A DNA stretch of 64,000 nt from G963667075 sp963667075 (lineage in GTDB: Bacteria; Pseudomonadota; Alphaproteobacteria; Micavibrionales; Micavibrionaceae): contig OY762938.1 of the NCBI GenBank assembly GCA_963667075.1, positions 1,736,001 to 1,800,000 on the forward strand, in the 5' to 3' direction. The notes under the pieces were generated by a model that worked only from the letters and a program-made list of their open reading frames with translations, made no database searches and had not been told where the DNA came from. Each line of letters opens with the position of its first letter. The first letter of the stretch is position 1. Position numbers and translations under genes: made by a program. Shown here in pieces: positions 24,363 to 33,737 of this stretch.

Positions 24363-24888
24363 GCGTCTTCGAAAAGAAAGAGAACTGGTTGTACTGGAAC
24401 GCGATATTCCAGAGGGGCAGATTTTGCCAAAGGACTTTTTCGATATTATTATTAACCGGTATTTACCGGTTTTAAGCTTTACGTATATCTCTTCTATTAT
24501 TGGTATAGCCCTTAAAAAGGGGAGCCTTATGGCGATTTTGTCAAATGGTGGTATTTATGATCTGGCGTTGTGTATCTCTGTTTGGGTGTCTGTGCCGGCC
24601 GTTATATGGATTCTGGTCAAAGAAATGCCAAGCTATAGCAGATATGCCGATGCATGGTACAAAATAACGGCAGGCGTCATGGTGTCACTTTTGCTGTTTA
24701 GCTATGAGTTTTTTCCTATGAGCGGGGGCGGCTTTATGGGGGCGGTGAGGGTGTTTATTGTGGCTGCCCTGCCTATCCATTTTGTGATGTATTTTTTCTT
24801 CGTTAAAGGCGGGATGTCTCTCAAATACTCTGTGCCTCTGGCGTCTGTTGCGCTGACATTCTTTCTATACGGTCATTTTCTTATATAA
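24355..24888 (+). CDS. four-segment membrane protein, unknown function
   Basis: The 177-residue protein has a basic N-terminus followed by four to five predicted membrane segments (for example VLSFTYISSIIGIAL, GVMVSLLLFSYEFF, VFIVAALPIHFVMYFFFV). The start is a GTG that overlaps the end of the helicase-module gene by 8 nt, so the two are likely co-translated. In related genomes the helicase is normally followed by an S4-domain protein gene, so this neighbour is unusual. Confidence 0.65.
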   Translation: MTRRLRKERELVVLERDIPEGQILPKDFFDIIINRYLPVLSFTYISSIIGIALKKGSLMAILSNGGIYDLALCISVWVSVPAVIWILVKEMPSYSRYADAWYKITAGVMVSLLLFSYEFFPMSGGGFMGAVRVFIVAALPIHFVMYFFFVKGGMSLKYSVPLASVALTFFLYGHFLI

Positions 24889-24919
24889 CCTATGCTATAC
24901 AATCTTTTACGAAAAAATC

Positions 24920-24994
24920 TTGACATAAATGCAGTTAAGTGATAGGAATTAATTCATATTTAGGCGAAATCCGTTCAGGTTTTCGCCTTTTTTT
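24920..24994 (+). promoter_or_regulatory. promoter immediately followed by an intrinsic terminator
   Basis: TTGACA (24920-24925) is followed after 17 bp by a weak TAGGAA. A terminator hairpin starts about 14 nt later: AGGCGAAA (24962-24969) pairs with TTTCGCCT (24981-24988) and runs into T residues to 24994. The hairpin may simply end the upstream operon, or it may attenuate the phage-like genes. Confidence 0.55.
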
Positions 24995-25031
24995 ATAGCG
25001 TTTCTTTAAAAGGATATAAGGAGAAGAGTAA

Positions 25032-26333
25032 ATGAAATTAGGTTTAGGCCTTGGCCTTGGCAGTTCGACATTACCCTGGTTTTTGAGCCCGGTTTTAAAG
25101 GCGGATAGTGTTTTACCGTCTCTTGTTCTGGATTATGAGAATGGAAGATATGCCGTTAATCAGCAGCCGAAAACTTTTTCTGACATTCACACATTCACAA
25201 GAAGTTCTACTGCAACATACGTTGATGAGAGCGGCGAAATACAAACAGCGGCTATTAATGAGCCTCGATTTGATTATAGTACAGGGATGAGGAAGCTGCT
25301 TATGGAGGAGCAGAGGACTAACCTTTTGGAACGCGCTGTGCCTTCTCTGGCTTATTGGGATAGCGACAATATAGCAAGTGATGATACGGATACGACAATA
25401 GCACCTGATGGTACGTTGGCTAGGAAATTTGTTCCTGGCGAGACGTCAAGCATTCATAGGATTATGCTCAGTACGACGATTGTAGACGCGACTGTATATA
25501 CGTTTTCAGCCTATGTTAAACCAGCAGGTTATAATTATTTTTATGTGAACGGCATGGCCGGTAGCAATATAGGACAAGTTTCGTTTAATCTTTCAACAGG
25601 GGAAGTAAATGTCGCTACAAACGGAACAGGGACTATAGAGGATGTGGGGAACGGATGGTACAGAGTTACAGTTACAGCAACTTCTGTTGGTACCGTTGCT
25701 CAACCATATCTTCAGATAAACAGCACGAACGCCGCAAAAGATGACACATTTACGGGTGATGGTACCAGCGGTATCTACATATGGGGAACACAACTTGAGG
25801 CAGGCTCATACCCCACATCCTATATTCCTACCACTGGTGTGCCTTCAACGCGTATAGCAGATAGTTGCACAATACAAGGCACTACCTTTTCTGATTGGTA
25901 TAATCAGAGTGAAGGCGCATTTATCATCGACCAGACAAGAGCGTATGCAGATGAGGCTATATTTATGACGCTTTTAGAGGCCGATAATGGAACACTCAGC
26001 GAAAGAATAGCTCTAAATTTCTCAGGATTAGGTCTCACAAGAGCCTCTATTGAAGTTGACGATGGAGGGGTTTCTCAAGGTAGAGCAGCTATCAACTATG
26101 GTGGAATGGAGCCTCATGCTATTTTAGGGGTAGGTTATGAAGAAAATAATTTTATATGCGCAATCAATGGCAGCACCGCAACAGACACATCCGGTACAGT
26201 ACCAACGCCCGATAGATTAGTCATCTATAGCCGCTCTACAGCGAGTAACCCCACAACTGGCTGGGTAAAGTCTATTTTGTATTATCCCGTCAATCTTGAA
26301 GAAGCGACGTTTGCGTCTGAAACAACAGTTTGA
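25032..26333 (+). CDS. phage-like structural protein (tail or head fibre type)
   Basis: The 433-residue protein opens with a Gly/Leu repeat (MKLGLGLGLGSSTLPW). It then has the sequence common at the start of phage fibre-like proteins, TFTRSSTATYVDESGEIQ followed by a line ending MEEQRTNLL. A jelly-roll carbohydrate-binding-like domain follows (about 105-260, ending IWGTQLEAGSYPTSYIP). There is no signal peptide. Together with the next gene it looks like a two-gene prophage remnant or a mobile cargo pair; no integrase, capsid or terminase gene is nearby. Confidence 0.75.
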   Translation: MKLGLGLGLGSSTLPWFLSPVLKADSVLPSLVLDYENGRYAVNQQPKTFSDIHTFTRSSTATYVDESGEIQTAAINEPRFDYSTGMRKLLMEEQRTNLLERAVPSLAYWDSDNIASDDTDTTIAPDGTLARKFVPGETSSIHRIMLSTTIVDATVYTFSAYVKPAGYNYFYVNGMAGSNIGQVSFNLSTGEVNVATNGTGTIEDVGNGWYRVTVTATSVGTVAQPYLQINSTNAAKDDTFTGDGTSGIYIWGTQLEAGSYPTSYIPTTGVPSTRIADSCTIQGTTFSDWYNQSEGAFIIDQTRAYADEAIFMTLLEADNGTLSERIALNFSGLGLTRASIEVDDGGVSQGRAAINYGGMEPHAILGVGYEENNFICAINGSTATDTSGTVPTPDRLVIYSRSTASNPTTGWVKSILYYPVNLEEATFASETTV

Positions 26334-26344
26334 GGAATAGCGTA

Positions 26345-26743
26345 ATGAAACAATTATTTTTATTAGTACCAGAAGGCCTGACGTTTGAAGAACTTGCAGA
26401 AGAACAAAAGACAGCCGTAAATATGGTGTTTGGTCAATATGTGAACCCAGTGCCGGGCACAAAACCTTTTGAAGGGTACCAATTAGTTTTAGCTGTTACC
26501 GTGGATGGTTTTGATCCAGCACTTATGCAAGAGTACGGCATAGATTGGCCTATTCTTGGTATGTGGGCGTGGGATGGCGAGTCTGATGCAGTTGAAACAC
26601 TGATTGAACTGGATCAGGAAGCGTTTTTGAAATACCTGCCGGATATGCAGGAGATTGATTTTGAAACGGGTGAAGTACTGAGCACAACACCACCATCGTT
26701 TCATATCCCTTGTGCTATTTCCGGTTGGCCAGAATTAGTGTGA
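26345..26743 (+). CDS. phage-associated hypothetical protein
   Basis: The 132-residue acidic protein starts at the ATG at 26345 (MKQLFLLVPEGLTFEELAEE), which follows GAGGAAT at good spacing; an upstream in-frame start overlaps the previous gene. It is soluble, with aromatic-rich middle sequence (WPILGMWAWDGES). It is probably translated with the fibre-like gene. No family was recognised beyond the context. Confidence 0.6.
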   Translation: MKQLFLLVPEGLTFEELAEEQKTAVNMVFGQYVNPVPGTKPFEGYQLVLAVTVDGFDPALMQEYGIDWPILGMWAWDGESDAVETLIELDQEAFLKYLPDMQEIDFETGEVLSTTPPSFHIPCAISGWPELV

Positions 26744-26761
26744 TGGCAGATGATGGCGCAA

Positions 26762-27784
26762 TCAATAATCGCGATCAACTGTAAACGCCGCTATGTCATG
26801 GAGTGTTGTACGTATAGCGGATGCGGGGGTTTGTGTTAGTGCGGCTTTTGCCTTTTCGGCATAGTCTCTTGCGATGTCCAGAGAACGTTCAAAGGCATTG
26901 TGCTTGAGCAGGATATTTTGCGCTGTTTGCAAATCGCTGTCCCGTTGATGCTGATCGGCTAGTGTGCGCTGCCAAAATGCCCGTTCTTGTTCTGAAGCGT
27001 TTTCAAGTGCAATCAGAACGGGAGCTGTAATTTTTCCTTCACGGAAATCATCGCCAATTGATTTGCCAAGGGTTTGCGCATTGGCACTGTAATCCAGTAC
27101 ATCGTCAACGATCTGAAAGGCCAGGCCTAAATTCAGGCCAAAATCATACATGGCAGCGGCATCGTTTTCGTTTGCCTCTGCCATGATGGGGCCGATCTGG
27201 CAAGCGGCGGCAAAAAGCGCGGCTGTTTTGGCACTGATCATTTTTGTGTATTGCTCAAATGTCGTATCCAGATTGTTCTGGGTAGAAAGCTGTAGCACTT
27301 CACCTTGCGCGATAATAGCTGATGCGTCGGACAGGATGCGTAGAATCTCTATATTCCTGTCCAGTACCATAAGCTGGAAAGCGCGGGAGAATAAAAAATC
27401 CCCGACAAGCACACTGGCTTTGTTGCCGAAAACGAGGCTGGCGGCTTCTTTGCCGCGGCGCTCTAAGCTTTCATCAACAACATCGTCATGAAGAAGTGTT
27501 GCTGTATGGATAAACTCAACTGCTGCGGCGAGCGTATAAGGTCTGGGGCCGTCATAACCGTAGAGCCGCGTACAGGCGAGAGTCAAAAGTGGGCGAATAC
27601 GTTTGCCACCAGATGCAATCAGATAGCCCGCCAGTTTTGGAATCATGGGCACATTTGATTGCATGTTCTCCATGATCAGCGCATTGACCTGATCCATATC
27701 CTTTTTTAAGGATTGAAAAAGGGTGTTTAACGGATTGTTAACGCTTTCCGTTTGAGCTGATTTTTCTAACTGCGACGCTTTCAT
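26762..27784 (-). CDS. long-chain polyprenyl diphosphate synthase (quinone side chain)
   Basis: The 340-residue enzyme has both aspartate-rich motifs of trans-prenyltransferases: LLHDDVVDESLERRG and QIVDDVLDYS, with GGKRIRPLLTLAC upstream. It builds the octaprenyl or decaprenyl tail of ubiquinone from isopentenyl diphosphate. Alphaproteobacteria usually make ubiquinone-10, so a decaprenyl product is likely, but chain length cannot be read from the sequence. It is divergent from the PQ-loop/methyltransferase/peptidase group, a common arrangement. Confidence 0.92.
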   Translation of the reverse strand: MKASQLEKSAQTESVNNPLNTLFQSLKKDMDQVNALIMENMQSNVPMIPKLAGYLIASGGKRIRPLLTLACTRLYGYDGPRPYTLAAAVEFIHTATLLHDDVVDESLERRGKEAASLVFGNKASVLVGDFLFSRAFQLMVLDRNIEILRILSDASAIIAQGEVLQLSTQNNLDTTFEQYTKMISAKTAALFAAACQIGPIMAEANENDAAAMYDFGLNLGLAFQIVDDVLDYSANAQTLGKSIGDDFREGKITAPVLIALENASEQERAFWQRTLADQHQRDSDLQTAQNILLKHNAFERSLDIARDYAEKAKAALTQTPASAIRTTLHDIAAFTVDRDY

Positions 27785-27830
27785 AATTCTGGACGCTAAA
27801 CCAGACAGCGGTTTTCAGCAAGCGAATTTA

Positions 27831-28169
27831 TTAGGGAATTTCATTTTTTACAGGAAGCGCAGGGGCGCGATTTTCTCTAAAGATGAACCGTGTCTCAAAG
27901 CGAACATAACGATTGTAAGCAATCAGCAGAGCTGTTACGACTGTTAGAATGAAATTAATCCCCAATGTCTGAGCCAGAGCGGGATCGTGCAGATTTGTGA
28001 CTGCATAGCCAAAGGCTATAAACGTACCAAAGCTCCACATAACCCAAGTGGATAAAGAGATATTGTCCGGTTTGGTTTTTGCAAAAAGCAGGGAGCGGAT
28101 TTGTGGGATAAATCCAACGATTGAGATTGCCATGACACTTGGGTACAAATAAGAAAAAAGATGCTCCAT
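27831..28169 (-). CDS. small PQ-loop (SemiSWEET-like) membrane protein
   Basis: The protein has three predicted membrane helices and the PQ-loop signature in SIVGFIPQIRSLL followed by ISLSTWVMWSFG. Proteins of this size are half-transporters that work as dimers. GGAG lies 6 nt before the ATG at 28169; another ATG 12 nt upstream has no site. The substrate is unknown. It ends 46 nt from the start of the polyprenyl synthase gene, on the same strand. Confidence 0.75.
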   Translation of the reverse strand: MEHLFSYLYPSVMAISIVGFIPQIRSLLFAKTKPDNISLSTWVMWSFGTFIAFGYAVTNLHDPALAQTLGINFILTVVTALLIAYNRYVRFETRFIFRENRAPALPVKNEIP

Positions 28170-28238
28170 GGCAGTCTCCATAGCCTATATTACATCCATT
28201 AATATTATGGCAAAACAGTATATGAAAAGTTAAAAAAT

Positions 28239-28988
28239 ATGGTCGGTACGATAAAAATTAACGTTTTAGACAAAAAAGTACATTTGTTTCAGCCAGAGGC
28301 TGGATTTCGCACAGGTCTGGATAGTGTTATGCTCGCGTCTGCCTGTCTTGCGGGGGCAGGCGATAAAGTGCTGGATGCAGGGTGCGGGGTTGGTGGTGCG
28401 TTGTTTTCCCTGTTATATCGCGTGCCGGATTGTCGGCTCACTGGTGTGGAAATAGAGCAGGCCTACATAGCACTGGCAAAAGAAAATATATCGTTGAACA
28501 GGGGGGTGGGGAAGGTCGATTTTATTCATGCGGATATTCGTGATGTGGCAAAAGAAAAGGTTTATTGTTTCGATCATGTGATGTGCAACCCGCCTTATCT
28601 TGAATCTGGGGAGCACGTGCCGTCCCCGAATGCAAAAAAAGCCATTGCGATGGGGAATCAGCTCCCGGATTTGTCTTTGAAAGACTGGATTAAAGCGGCG
28701 CACCGTCTTTTGAAATCGGGCGGTTCCTTAACCATGATTCACAGAGCTGATAAAACAGACAGTATTATACAGGAACTTGGCCGCCGTTTTGGGGCCGTTG
28801 AGATTATTCCTTTGTGGCCTAAGCAGGGACGCCTCGCAAAACGTGTTATCATCCGCGCTAAAAAAGACAGCAAAACGCCGACTAAAATACATGCTGGCCT
28901 TGTTTTACATGAAGAAGATGGTTCATATACAAAAGAGGCACAAGAAATATTAAGAAATGGAAAAGGTTTATGTCCAAGTCAGAGTTAA
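28239..28988 (+). CDS. TrmN6-like (YfiC family) SAM-dependent N6-adenine methyltransferase
   Basis: The 249-residue protein has the SAM-binding motif VLDAGCGVGGALFSLL and the NPPY catalytic motif (CNPPYLESG), which marks amino-group methylation of adenine. Family members methylate A37 of tRNA1(Val). The N-terminal FQPEAGFRTGLDSVMLAS is typical. It overlaps the S49 peptidase gene by 19 nt. The pairing with the peptidase next to a polyprenyl synthase is common in alphaproteobacteria. Confidence 0.85.
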   Translation: MVGTIKINVLDKKVHLFQPEAGFRTGLDSVMLASACLAGAGDKVLDAGCGVGGALFSLLYRVPDCRLTGVEIEQAYIALAKENISLNRGVGKVDFIHADIRDVAKEKVYCFDHVMCNPPYLESGEHVPSPNAKKAIAMGNQLPDLSLKDWIKAAHRLLKSGGSLTMIHRADKTDSIIQELGRRFGAVEIIPLWPKQGRLAKRVIIRAKKDSKTPTKIHAGLVLHEEDGSYTKEAQEILRNGKGLCPSQS

Positions 28989-29860
28989 AAAGTGATGGTT
29001 TGAAAAAGGTGACTGACAACGTTAAAGAATGGCCTCTTATTGAAAATCTGTTTGAACCACGTCCCCGTGTGGCTGTTTTGCGTTTGTCCGGTGTCATTGC
29101 AGACAGCCAGCTCAAAAGAAAAGGGATAAGCCATGCCAGATTTGAAAAGCTGATAGAAAAAGCGTTTGAAACCTCTCATCTGGAAGCGTTGGCGCTTGTG
29201 ATTAATTCACCGGGCGGTGCACCGGCACAATGTTCTTTGATGACATCTCAGATACGAAAACTGGCCGATGAAAAAGAGCTGCCCGTTTATGCTTTTGTGG
29301 AAGATGTGGCGGCGTCCGGTGGTTATTGGCTGGCTTGTGCCGGTGATGAAATTTATGCGCAGAAGAGCTCTGTGCTCGGATCAATCGGCGTCGTGTCATC
29401 GGGGTTTGGTTTTGAAGATTTTATTGAAAAGCACAATATCAAGCGTCGCATCTATACATCCGGTAAAGATAAATCCTTTCTTGATCCGTTTGTGCGTGAA
29501 AAAGACGCTGACGTCAAACATTTGAAATCCCTCCAGAGTGAAATTCATGCGCATTTTAAAGCCTGGGTTACAGAGCGGCGCGGCGATAAATTAAAGGGCG
29601 CAGATAATGTGCTGTTTGAGGGGCGTTTCTGGAGCGGGGAAACGGCATTGGGCAAAGGTTTGATTGATGGCTTTGGCGATATGCGTTCTGTTCTAAAGGA
29701 CAAATACGGTGATAAAACCAAATTTGTAGAATTGTCTCCTGAAAAAGGTTTCTTTTCTTTTTTGCCCTTTGTTGGGGAGGCATCTGCTAAAGCTTCACAT
29801 GTTGAGGCCGTTATTGAACAAATAGAATCTTATACTTTATGGTCCCGATACGGTCTTTGA
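28970..29860 (+). CDS. S49-family (SppA/SohB-like) peptidase
   Basis: The 296-residue protein has the S49 core: VINSPGGAPAQ, the nucleophile region VAASGGYWLACAGD with its Ser, and SSVLGSIGVVSSGFGF. The general-base Lys probably lies in the KRRIYTSGKDKSFLDPF region. It lacks an N-terminal membrane segment, unlike SppA proper, so it is likely cytoplasmic or peripherally attached. SppA-type enzymes degrade signal peptides; the role of this short form is less certain. Confidence 0.88.
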   Translation: MSKSELKSDGLKKVTDNVKEWPLIENLFEPRPRVAVLRLSGVIADSQLKRKGISHARFEKLIEKAFETSHLEALALVINSPGGAPAQCSLMTSQIRKLADEKELPVYAFVEDVAASGGYWLACAGDEIYAQKSSVLGSIGVVSSGFGFEDFIEKHNIKRRIYTSGKDKSFLDPFVREKDADVKHLKSLQSEIHAHFKAWVTERRGDKLKGADNVLFEGRFWSGETALGKGLIDGFGDMRSVLKDKYGDKTKFVELSPEKGFFSFLPFVGEASAKASHVEAVIEQIESYTLWSRYGL

Positions 29861-29924
29861 AGCCTGTTTTTGTTTGTACCTGTGCTTATGATGTTCTACA
29901 CTGCCCCCTTCACAAAATCAGAAA

Positions 29925-31969
29925 ATGAAGAAAAGGGCTGTTATGTTGTTTCGTAAGTTGTCACAAGGGTGTCTGTTGCTGTGTGCGTTGTTTTTTATTG
30001 TGTCTTGTGACAATGCAGAGACCAGATATCAAAAATATATGGATCGTGGTAACAGCTATTATGAGGCTGGGGATTTTGAAAGGGCGCGTGTCGAGTATCG
30101 GAATGCCGCAAAGATTATGCCGGATTCTGCCGAGGCACTGTACAAAATCGGTCTGGTAGAGGAAGCGGATGGTCATTTGAAAAAAGCGGCCACGACCTTC
30201 ATTATGGCCGAGCAGCAAAATCCTGAATTTATCCCTGTTCTTGAAAAACTGGCGGGTCTGTTTTTCTGGGCCCGGCAGGATGAACAGGCGCAAAAGCGTG
30301 TTGATATGCTGCTTAAACTTGATCCGGAGAACGCCAACGGTCATGCCATTAACGGCTCTCTTTTCTAAGGCGCAAGGATATAAAAGCGGCGAGTAAAGAA
30401 GTTGAAGCGGCCTTAAGAAAAGATCCCAAAAATCCCATCGCTTTTTCTGTATTATCGGGCACGTATGTTGCGGAAGGTCGTTTTCGTGAGGCTTTGGATT
30501 CTCTGGAACGTGGTGTGTCGTTTAACCCGGATAATTTGTCACTGCTCTTGTTGAAAGCGGCTATTTTCAATGAACTGGGTGATATGGAAGGGGTTGAAAA
30601 AACCTATTATGATATTATAGCTCTTCAGCCGGAAAATGCTGAATTCGGATATGAGCTTGCGACACTGCTGATAAAATCCGGTAAGGTAGAGCGTGCTGAG
30701 GCCGTTTACCGCAAAATGGTGGAGGATTTCCCAGAGGATCTGGATGTAAAATACAAGCTTGTCTTGCTTGTAGAACAGCATAGTGGCGCTGAACCGGCAA
30801 AGAAAATAGTGGAGTCCTTTATCAGTTCTAATCCTGAAGAGGGTGTGTTTCCCTTATGGTTGGCCGATATATATGTAAGACATAACGAGCAGGATCTCGC
30901 CATCGAGACACTAAATCAGCTTATTGGCACGGATCCCGAAGAGAAAATTGAACTTAAAGCCCGCAATACGCTCGCCGGGATACTCTTTAACAAAGGGGAT
31001 GTTGAGGCCGCAGAAAATCTTGTGAATATGGTGCTTGAGAAAAATATTAATGACAATGAGGCTATTTTTCTACGCGCTGCTATAGTGTTATCTCGTAAAG
31101 ATTACCGACAGGCTATTGCGGATTTGCGTATGATTCCTGATGAAAGCCCAACAGCCCTTAAAGCCGCGAAACTTGAGGCAGAAGCTCAGCTACTTGAGGG
31201 GCAGCCTAATCTTGCGATAGAGATCCTTGATGAGATCATGAAAAAAAAGCCGGATGATCTTGGTGTAAAGATCAGATTGTCTCAGGTGTACGAACAGACC
31301 GGTAACGGGAAACAAGCTCAGAAAATGCTGGAAGAGATTACAACCAGTTCACCTCACTATGTGGAAGGATGGGTAAATCTTGCAAGAATAGCACAGGAAA
31401 ATGGCGGACAGGCCGAAGTCGAAGCTGTTCTGACGGCGGCTGTTGAGAAAAAGCCGGAGGACGAGACGCCTTATATTCTCCTGGCCAGACTAATGATGGA
31501 AGCCGGACGGATAGACGATGCCATAGGTGTTTTGGCGCAGGCGGAAGCCATTATGCCATCTGCTATCAAAGCACCAGTTTTGCGTGCGGATGCTATGATA
31601 AAACTAGATAGGATTGATGAGGCGATCGCGATTTATGAGAATGTTTTGATGCGCGATAGCACTATTGATCTTGTCGCCAATAACCTGGCTCAGATACTGG
31701 CCGATTCCAAAAGCGACGATGACGTGGCAATGGAACGTGCCAGAACGCTGGTGCAGAGATTTATCAATTCAGAGAATCCTCAATATCTTGATACGCTGGG
31801 CTGGGTGTATTTTCGTTCGGGAGATTTAGTAAAAGCTGAATCGGTGCTGGCGAAGGCACTGTCACTTCAAACGGAGCCGGATGCCGATATCAGGTCTCAT
31901 TATGGCACTGTTTTGATGGCCGCAGGGCGTGAAGATGAGGCTAAAGAGTATCTGCCATCAGATAAGTAA
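29925..31969 (+). pseudogene. TPR-repeat lipoprotein gene interrupted by one frameshift
   Basis: The 5' part (29925-30368, 147 codons) has a lipoprotein signal (LLCALFFIVSC with the lipid-accepting Cys) and TPR repeats from about residue 35. It stops at TAA 30366-30368. The downstream frame is open from before 30365 to 31969 and continues the TPR series without a gap (LRRKDIKAASKEVEAALRKD). Adding one T to the CTCTTTTCTA run at about 30360 restores a single protein of about 680 residues with some 15 TPRs. Architecture and position beside CTERM-tailed proteins recall the PEP-CTERM-associated TPR lipoprotein family; that link is inference. It may be a true mutation or a sequence error. Confidence 0.85.
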
Positions 31970-32047
31970 ATGATACAGTTAAAACTATCCTCTGGAAAGG
32001 GGCTGTTGCTGGCTGTGGATAACACGTTCAGCGGTTGGCGTGTTGCA

Positions 32048-32077
32048 TTGACACTAACTGTCTGCCCGGATTACGCT
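32048..32077 (+). promoter_or_regulatory. promoter of CTERM gene 1
   Basis: TTGACA (32048-32053) and TACGCT (32072-32077) are 18 bp apart. The downstream leader (GAAATTGAGTACTG then CTAAGGAGAAAAG) is shared almost exactly with CTERM gene 2, which supports the call. Confidence 0.6.
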
Positions 32078-32116
32078 CCACGTTATTGGAAATTGAGTAC
32101 TGTCTAAGGAGAAAAG

Positions 32117-32749
32117 ATGTTTAGGAATTTAACGGCTGTTGCTGCAGCATTGTTTGTTTTGGCTTTTTCTGTGCCATCAGCCAACGCCTCTGTGATTACG
32201 TTTGATGATTATCCCGTTCCGGGAACAGATGGCGCCACTATTGTGGATGGCTATAAGGGGCTGAATTGGGATGAGTTTGGTGCACTGAATGCTATGAATT
32301 ATGTATCCAACCCAAGCGGTTATGAAGCTGGTACGGTTTCGCCGAATAATGTTGCTTATAATAGATTTGGGCATGATGCGACTATTTCGTCATCAAGCTT
32401 GTTTAATCTTAACAGCGCGTATTTTACCGGTGCGTGGAGAGATGATTTAAATCTCTCTGTAACAGGTTACCTGGATGGTGTTGAACAATATTCAAACACC
32501 TTTGTACTGGCTAGTACATCTCCGTCATTTATTACGTTTAACTGGGCCAATATAAACTCTGTCGTTTTTTCAACTGAGGGCGGTCTACGAAATCCAGAAT
32601 ATACCAAAGGCGATGGCATGCAATTTGCCATGGATGATCTGGATATTTCCTCTGTGCCTGTGCCAGCCGCTTTGCCATTGTTTGGCCTTGGTCTGGCGGG
32701 TGTTTCAGGGCTTGGTTTTAAAAGAAAGCGCAAGGAAAAACTGGCTTAA
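32117..32749 (+). CDS. exported protein with PEP-CTERM-like sorting tail, paralogue 1
   Basis: The 210-residue protein has a signal peptide (MFRNLTAVAAALFVLAFSVP, cleavage after NAS/ASA), a beta-rich domain of about 150 residues beginning VITFDD, and a C-terminal tail VPVPAALPLFGLGLAGVSG followed by LGFKRKRKEK. The tail has the three parts of a CTERM signal: a VPxPA motif, a hydrophobic segment and a basic end. It would be cut and sorted by an exosortase-type enzyme, none of which is in the window. A strong AAGGAG site precedes the ATG. It is the first of three tandem paralogues. Confidence 0.88.
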   Translation: MFRNLTAVAAALFVLAFSVPSANASVITFDDYPVPGTDGATIVDGYKGLNWDEFGALNAMNYVSNPSGYEAGTVSPNNVAYNRFGHDATISSSSLFNLNSAYFTGAWRDDLNLSVTGYLDGVEQYSNTFVLASTSPSFITFNWANINSVVFSTEGGLRNPEYTKGDGMQFAMDDLDISSVPVPAALPLFGLGLAGVSGLGFKRKRKEKLA

Positions 32750-32776
32750 TACCAGTTTTATTTATCGAATGATGAT

Positions 32777-32812
32777 AAAACCCGGCTCTTTGCAGGCCGG
32801 GTTTTTCTTTTA
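32777..32812 (+). terminator. terminator of CTERM gene 1
   Basis: AACCCGGC pairs with GCCGGGTT around a 9-nt loop, followed by TTTCTTTT. It isolates paralogue 1 from paralogue 2. Confidence 0.88.
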
Positions 32813-32864
32813 TTTTACGTAGTGTTATTTAAAATTACGATGTGGGTAACTTGCAGGTGGCCTG

Positions 32865-32893
32865 TTGACTCTCTTTTTGGCCCTATCTACGAT
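32865..32893 (+). promoter_or_regulatory. promoter of CTERM gene 2
   Basis: TTGACT (32865-32870) and TACGAT (32888-32893) are 17 bp apart, about 40 nt before the start, with the same leader as gene 1. Confidence 0.65.
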
Positions 32894-32932
32894 CCAAGTC
32901 ATTGTAAATTGAGTACTGCCTAAGGAGAAAAG

Positions 32933-33559
32933 ATGTTTAGGAATTTAACGGCTGTTGCTGCAGCATTGTTCGTTTTGGCTTTTTCTGTGCCATCAGCCAA
33001 CGCCTCTGTGATTACGTTTGATGATCATGCTGGAACGTATCACGGTGTGCCTATTGAAGATGGTTATAAAGGCTTTGATTGGGGTAATTTTAATGCGTTA
33101 GATACCGTGAACTATGATAGAAACCCAAGTGGTTATCAGGCTGGTACGGTTTCACTGGATAACGTTGCTTATAATAGATTTGGGCATGATGCGACTATTT
33201 CGTCATCAAACCTGTTTAATCTGAACAGCGCCTATTTCACTGGAGCATGGAACGATGCTTTGAATATTTCCGTAAAAGGATACCTGGATGGTGTGGAACA
33301 ATACTCGAAGACATTTGATGTAAGCAGTAGCATAGCAACGCTTGTCACTTTTAACTGGGCTAACATCAATTCTGTGCTTTTTAGTAGTTCCGGTGGTGTA
33401 GATGACCCCCATTATGCGGGCACTGGTTATCATTTTGCTATGGATAATCTGGATATTTCTTCTGTGCCTGTACCTGCCGCTCTGCCATTGTTCGGTCTTG
33501 GTCTGGCTGGTGTTTCAGGGCTTGGTTTTAAAAGAAAACGCAAAGAAAAAACGGCATAA
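32933..33559 (+). CDS. exported protein with PEP-CTERM-like sorting tail, paralogue 2
   Basis: The 208-residue protein matches paralogue 1 in layout. The first 93 nt of the two genes differ at a single base, and the tail-encoding region is nearly identical, whereas the middle (about codons 35-60 and 125-165) diverges in sequence and length. The tail reads VPVPAALPLFGLGLAGVSG then LGFKRKRKEKTA. This mosaic pattern suggests a recent duplication with selection or conversion acting on the ends. The function of the mature domain is unknown. Confidence 0.88.
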   Translation: MFRNLTAVAAALFVLAFSVPSANASVITFDDHAGTYHGVPIEDGYKGFDWGNFNALDTVNYDRNPSGYQAGTVSLDNVAYNRFGHDATISSSNLFNLNSAYFTGAWNDALNISVKGYLDGVEQYSKTFDVSSSIATLVTFNWANINSVLFSSSGGVDDPHYAGTGYHFAMDNLDISSVPVPAALPLFGLGLAGVSGLGFKRKRKEKTA

Positions 33560-33591
33560 GCCTTTTGTCTAAGAAAAAAGACACGAATAAA

Positions 33592-33627
33592 GAAAACCGG
33601 CCCTTTCGCAAGTCGGTTTTTTTTATT
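33592..33627 (+). terminator. terminator of CTERM gene 2
   Basis: AAAACCGGC (33593-33601) pairs with GTCGGTTTT (33612-33620, one G-T pair) and runs into a T tract. Confidence 0.85.
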
Positions 33628-33670
33628 TCATAGTGAATGAGGTGATGTAGCCAATATACGTAATAAAACA

Positions 33671-33699
33671 TTGACTTTATGGCTTGTTCTGATTATGTT
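33671..33699 (+). promoter_or_regulatory. promoter of CTERM gene 3
   Basis: TTGACT (33671-33676) and TATGTT (33694-33699) are 17 bp apart, about 40 nt before the start. The leader differs from those of genes 1 and 2. Confidence 0.6.
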
Positions 33700-33737
33700 C
33701 CTTTAATGCGGAGTATCTTACATAATAAGGATAAAAA

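Noticed and set aside
24920..26743. Complete prophage
   Set aside because: Only two phage-like genes are present. There is no integrase, terminase, portal or capsid gene, and the flanks are ordinary housekeeping genes.
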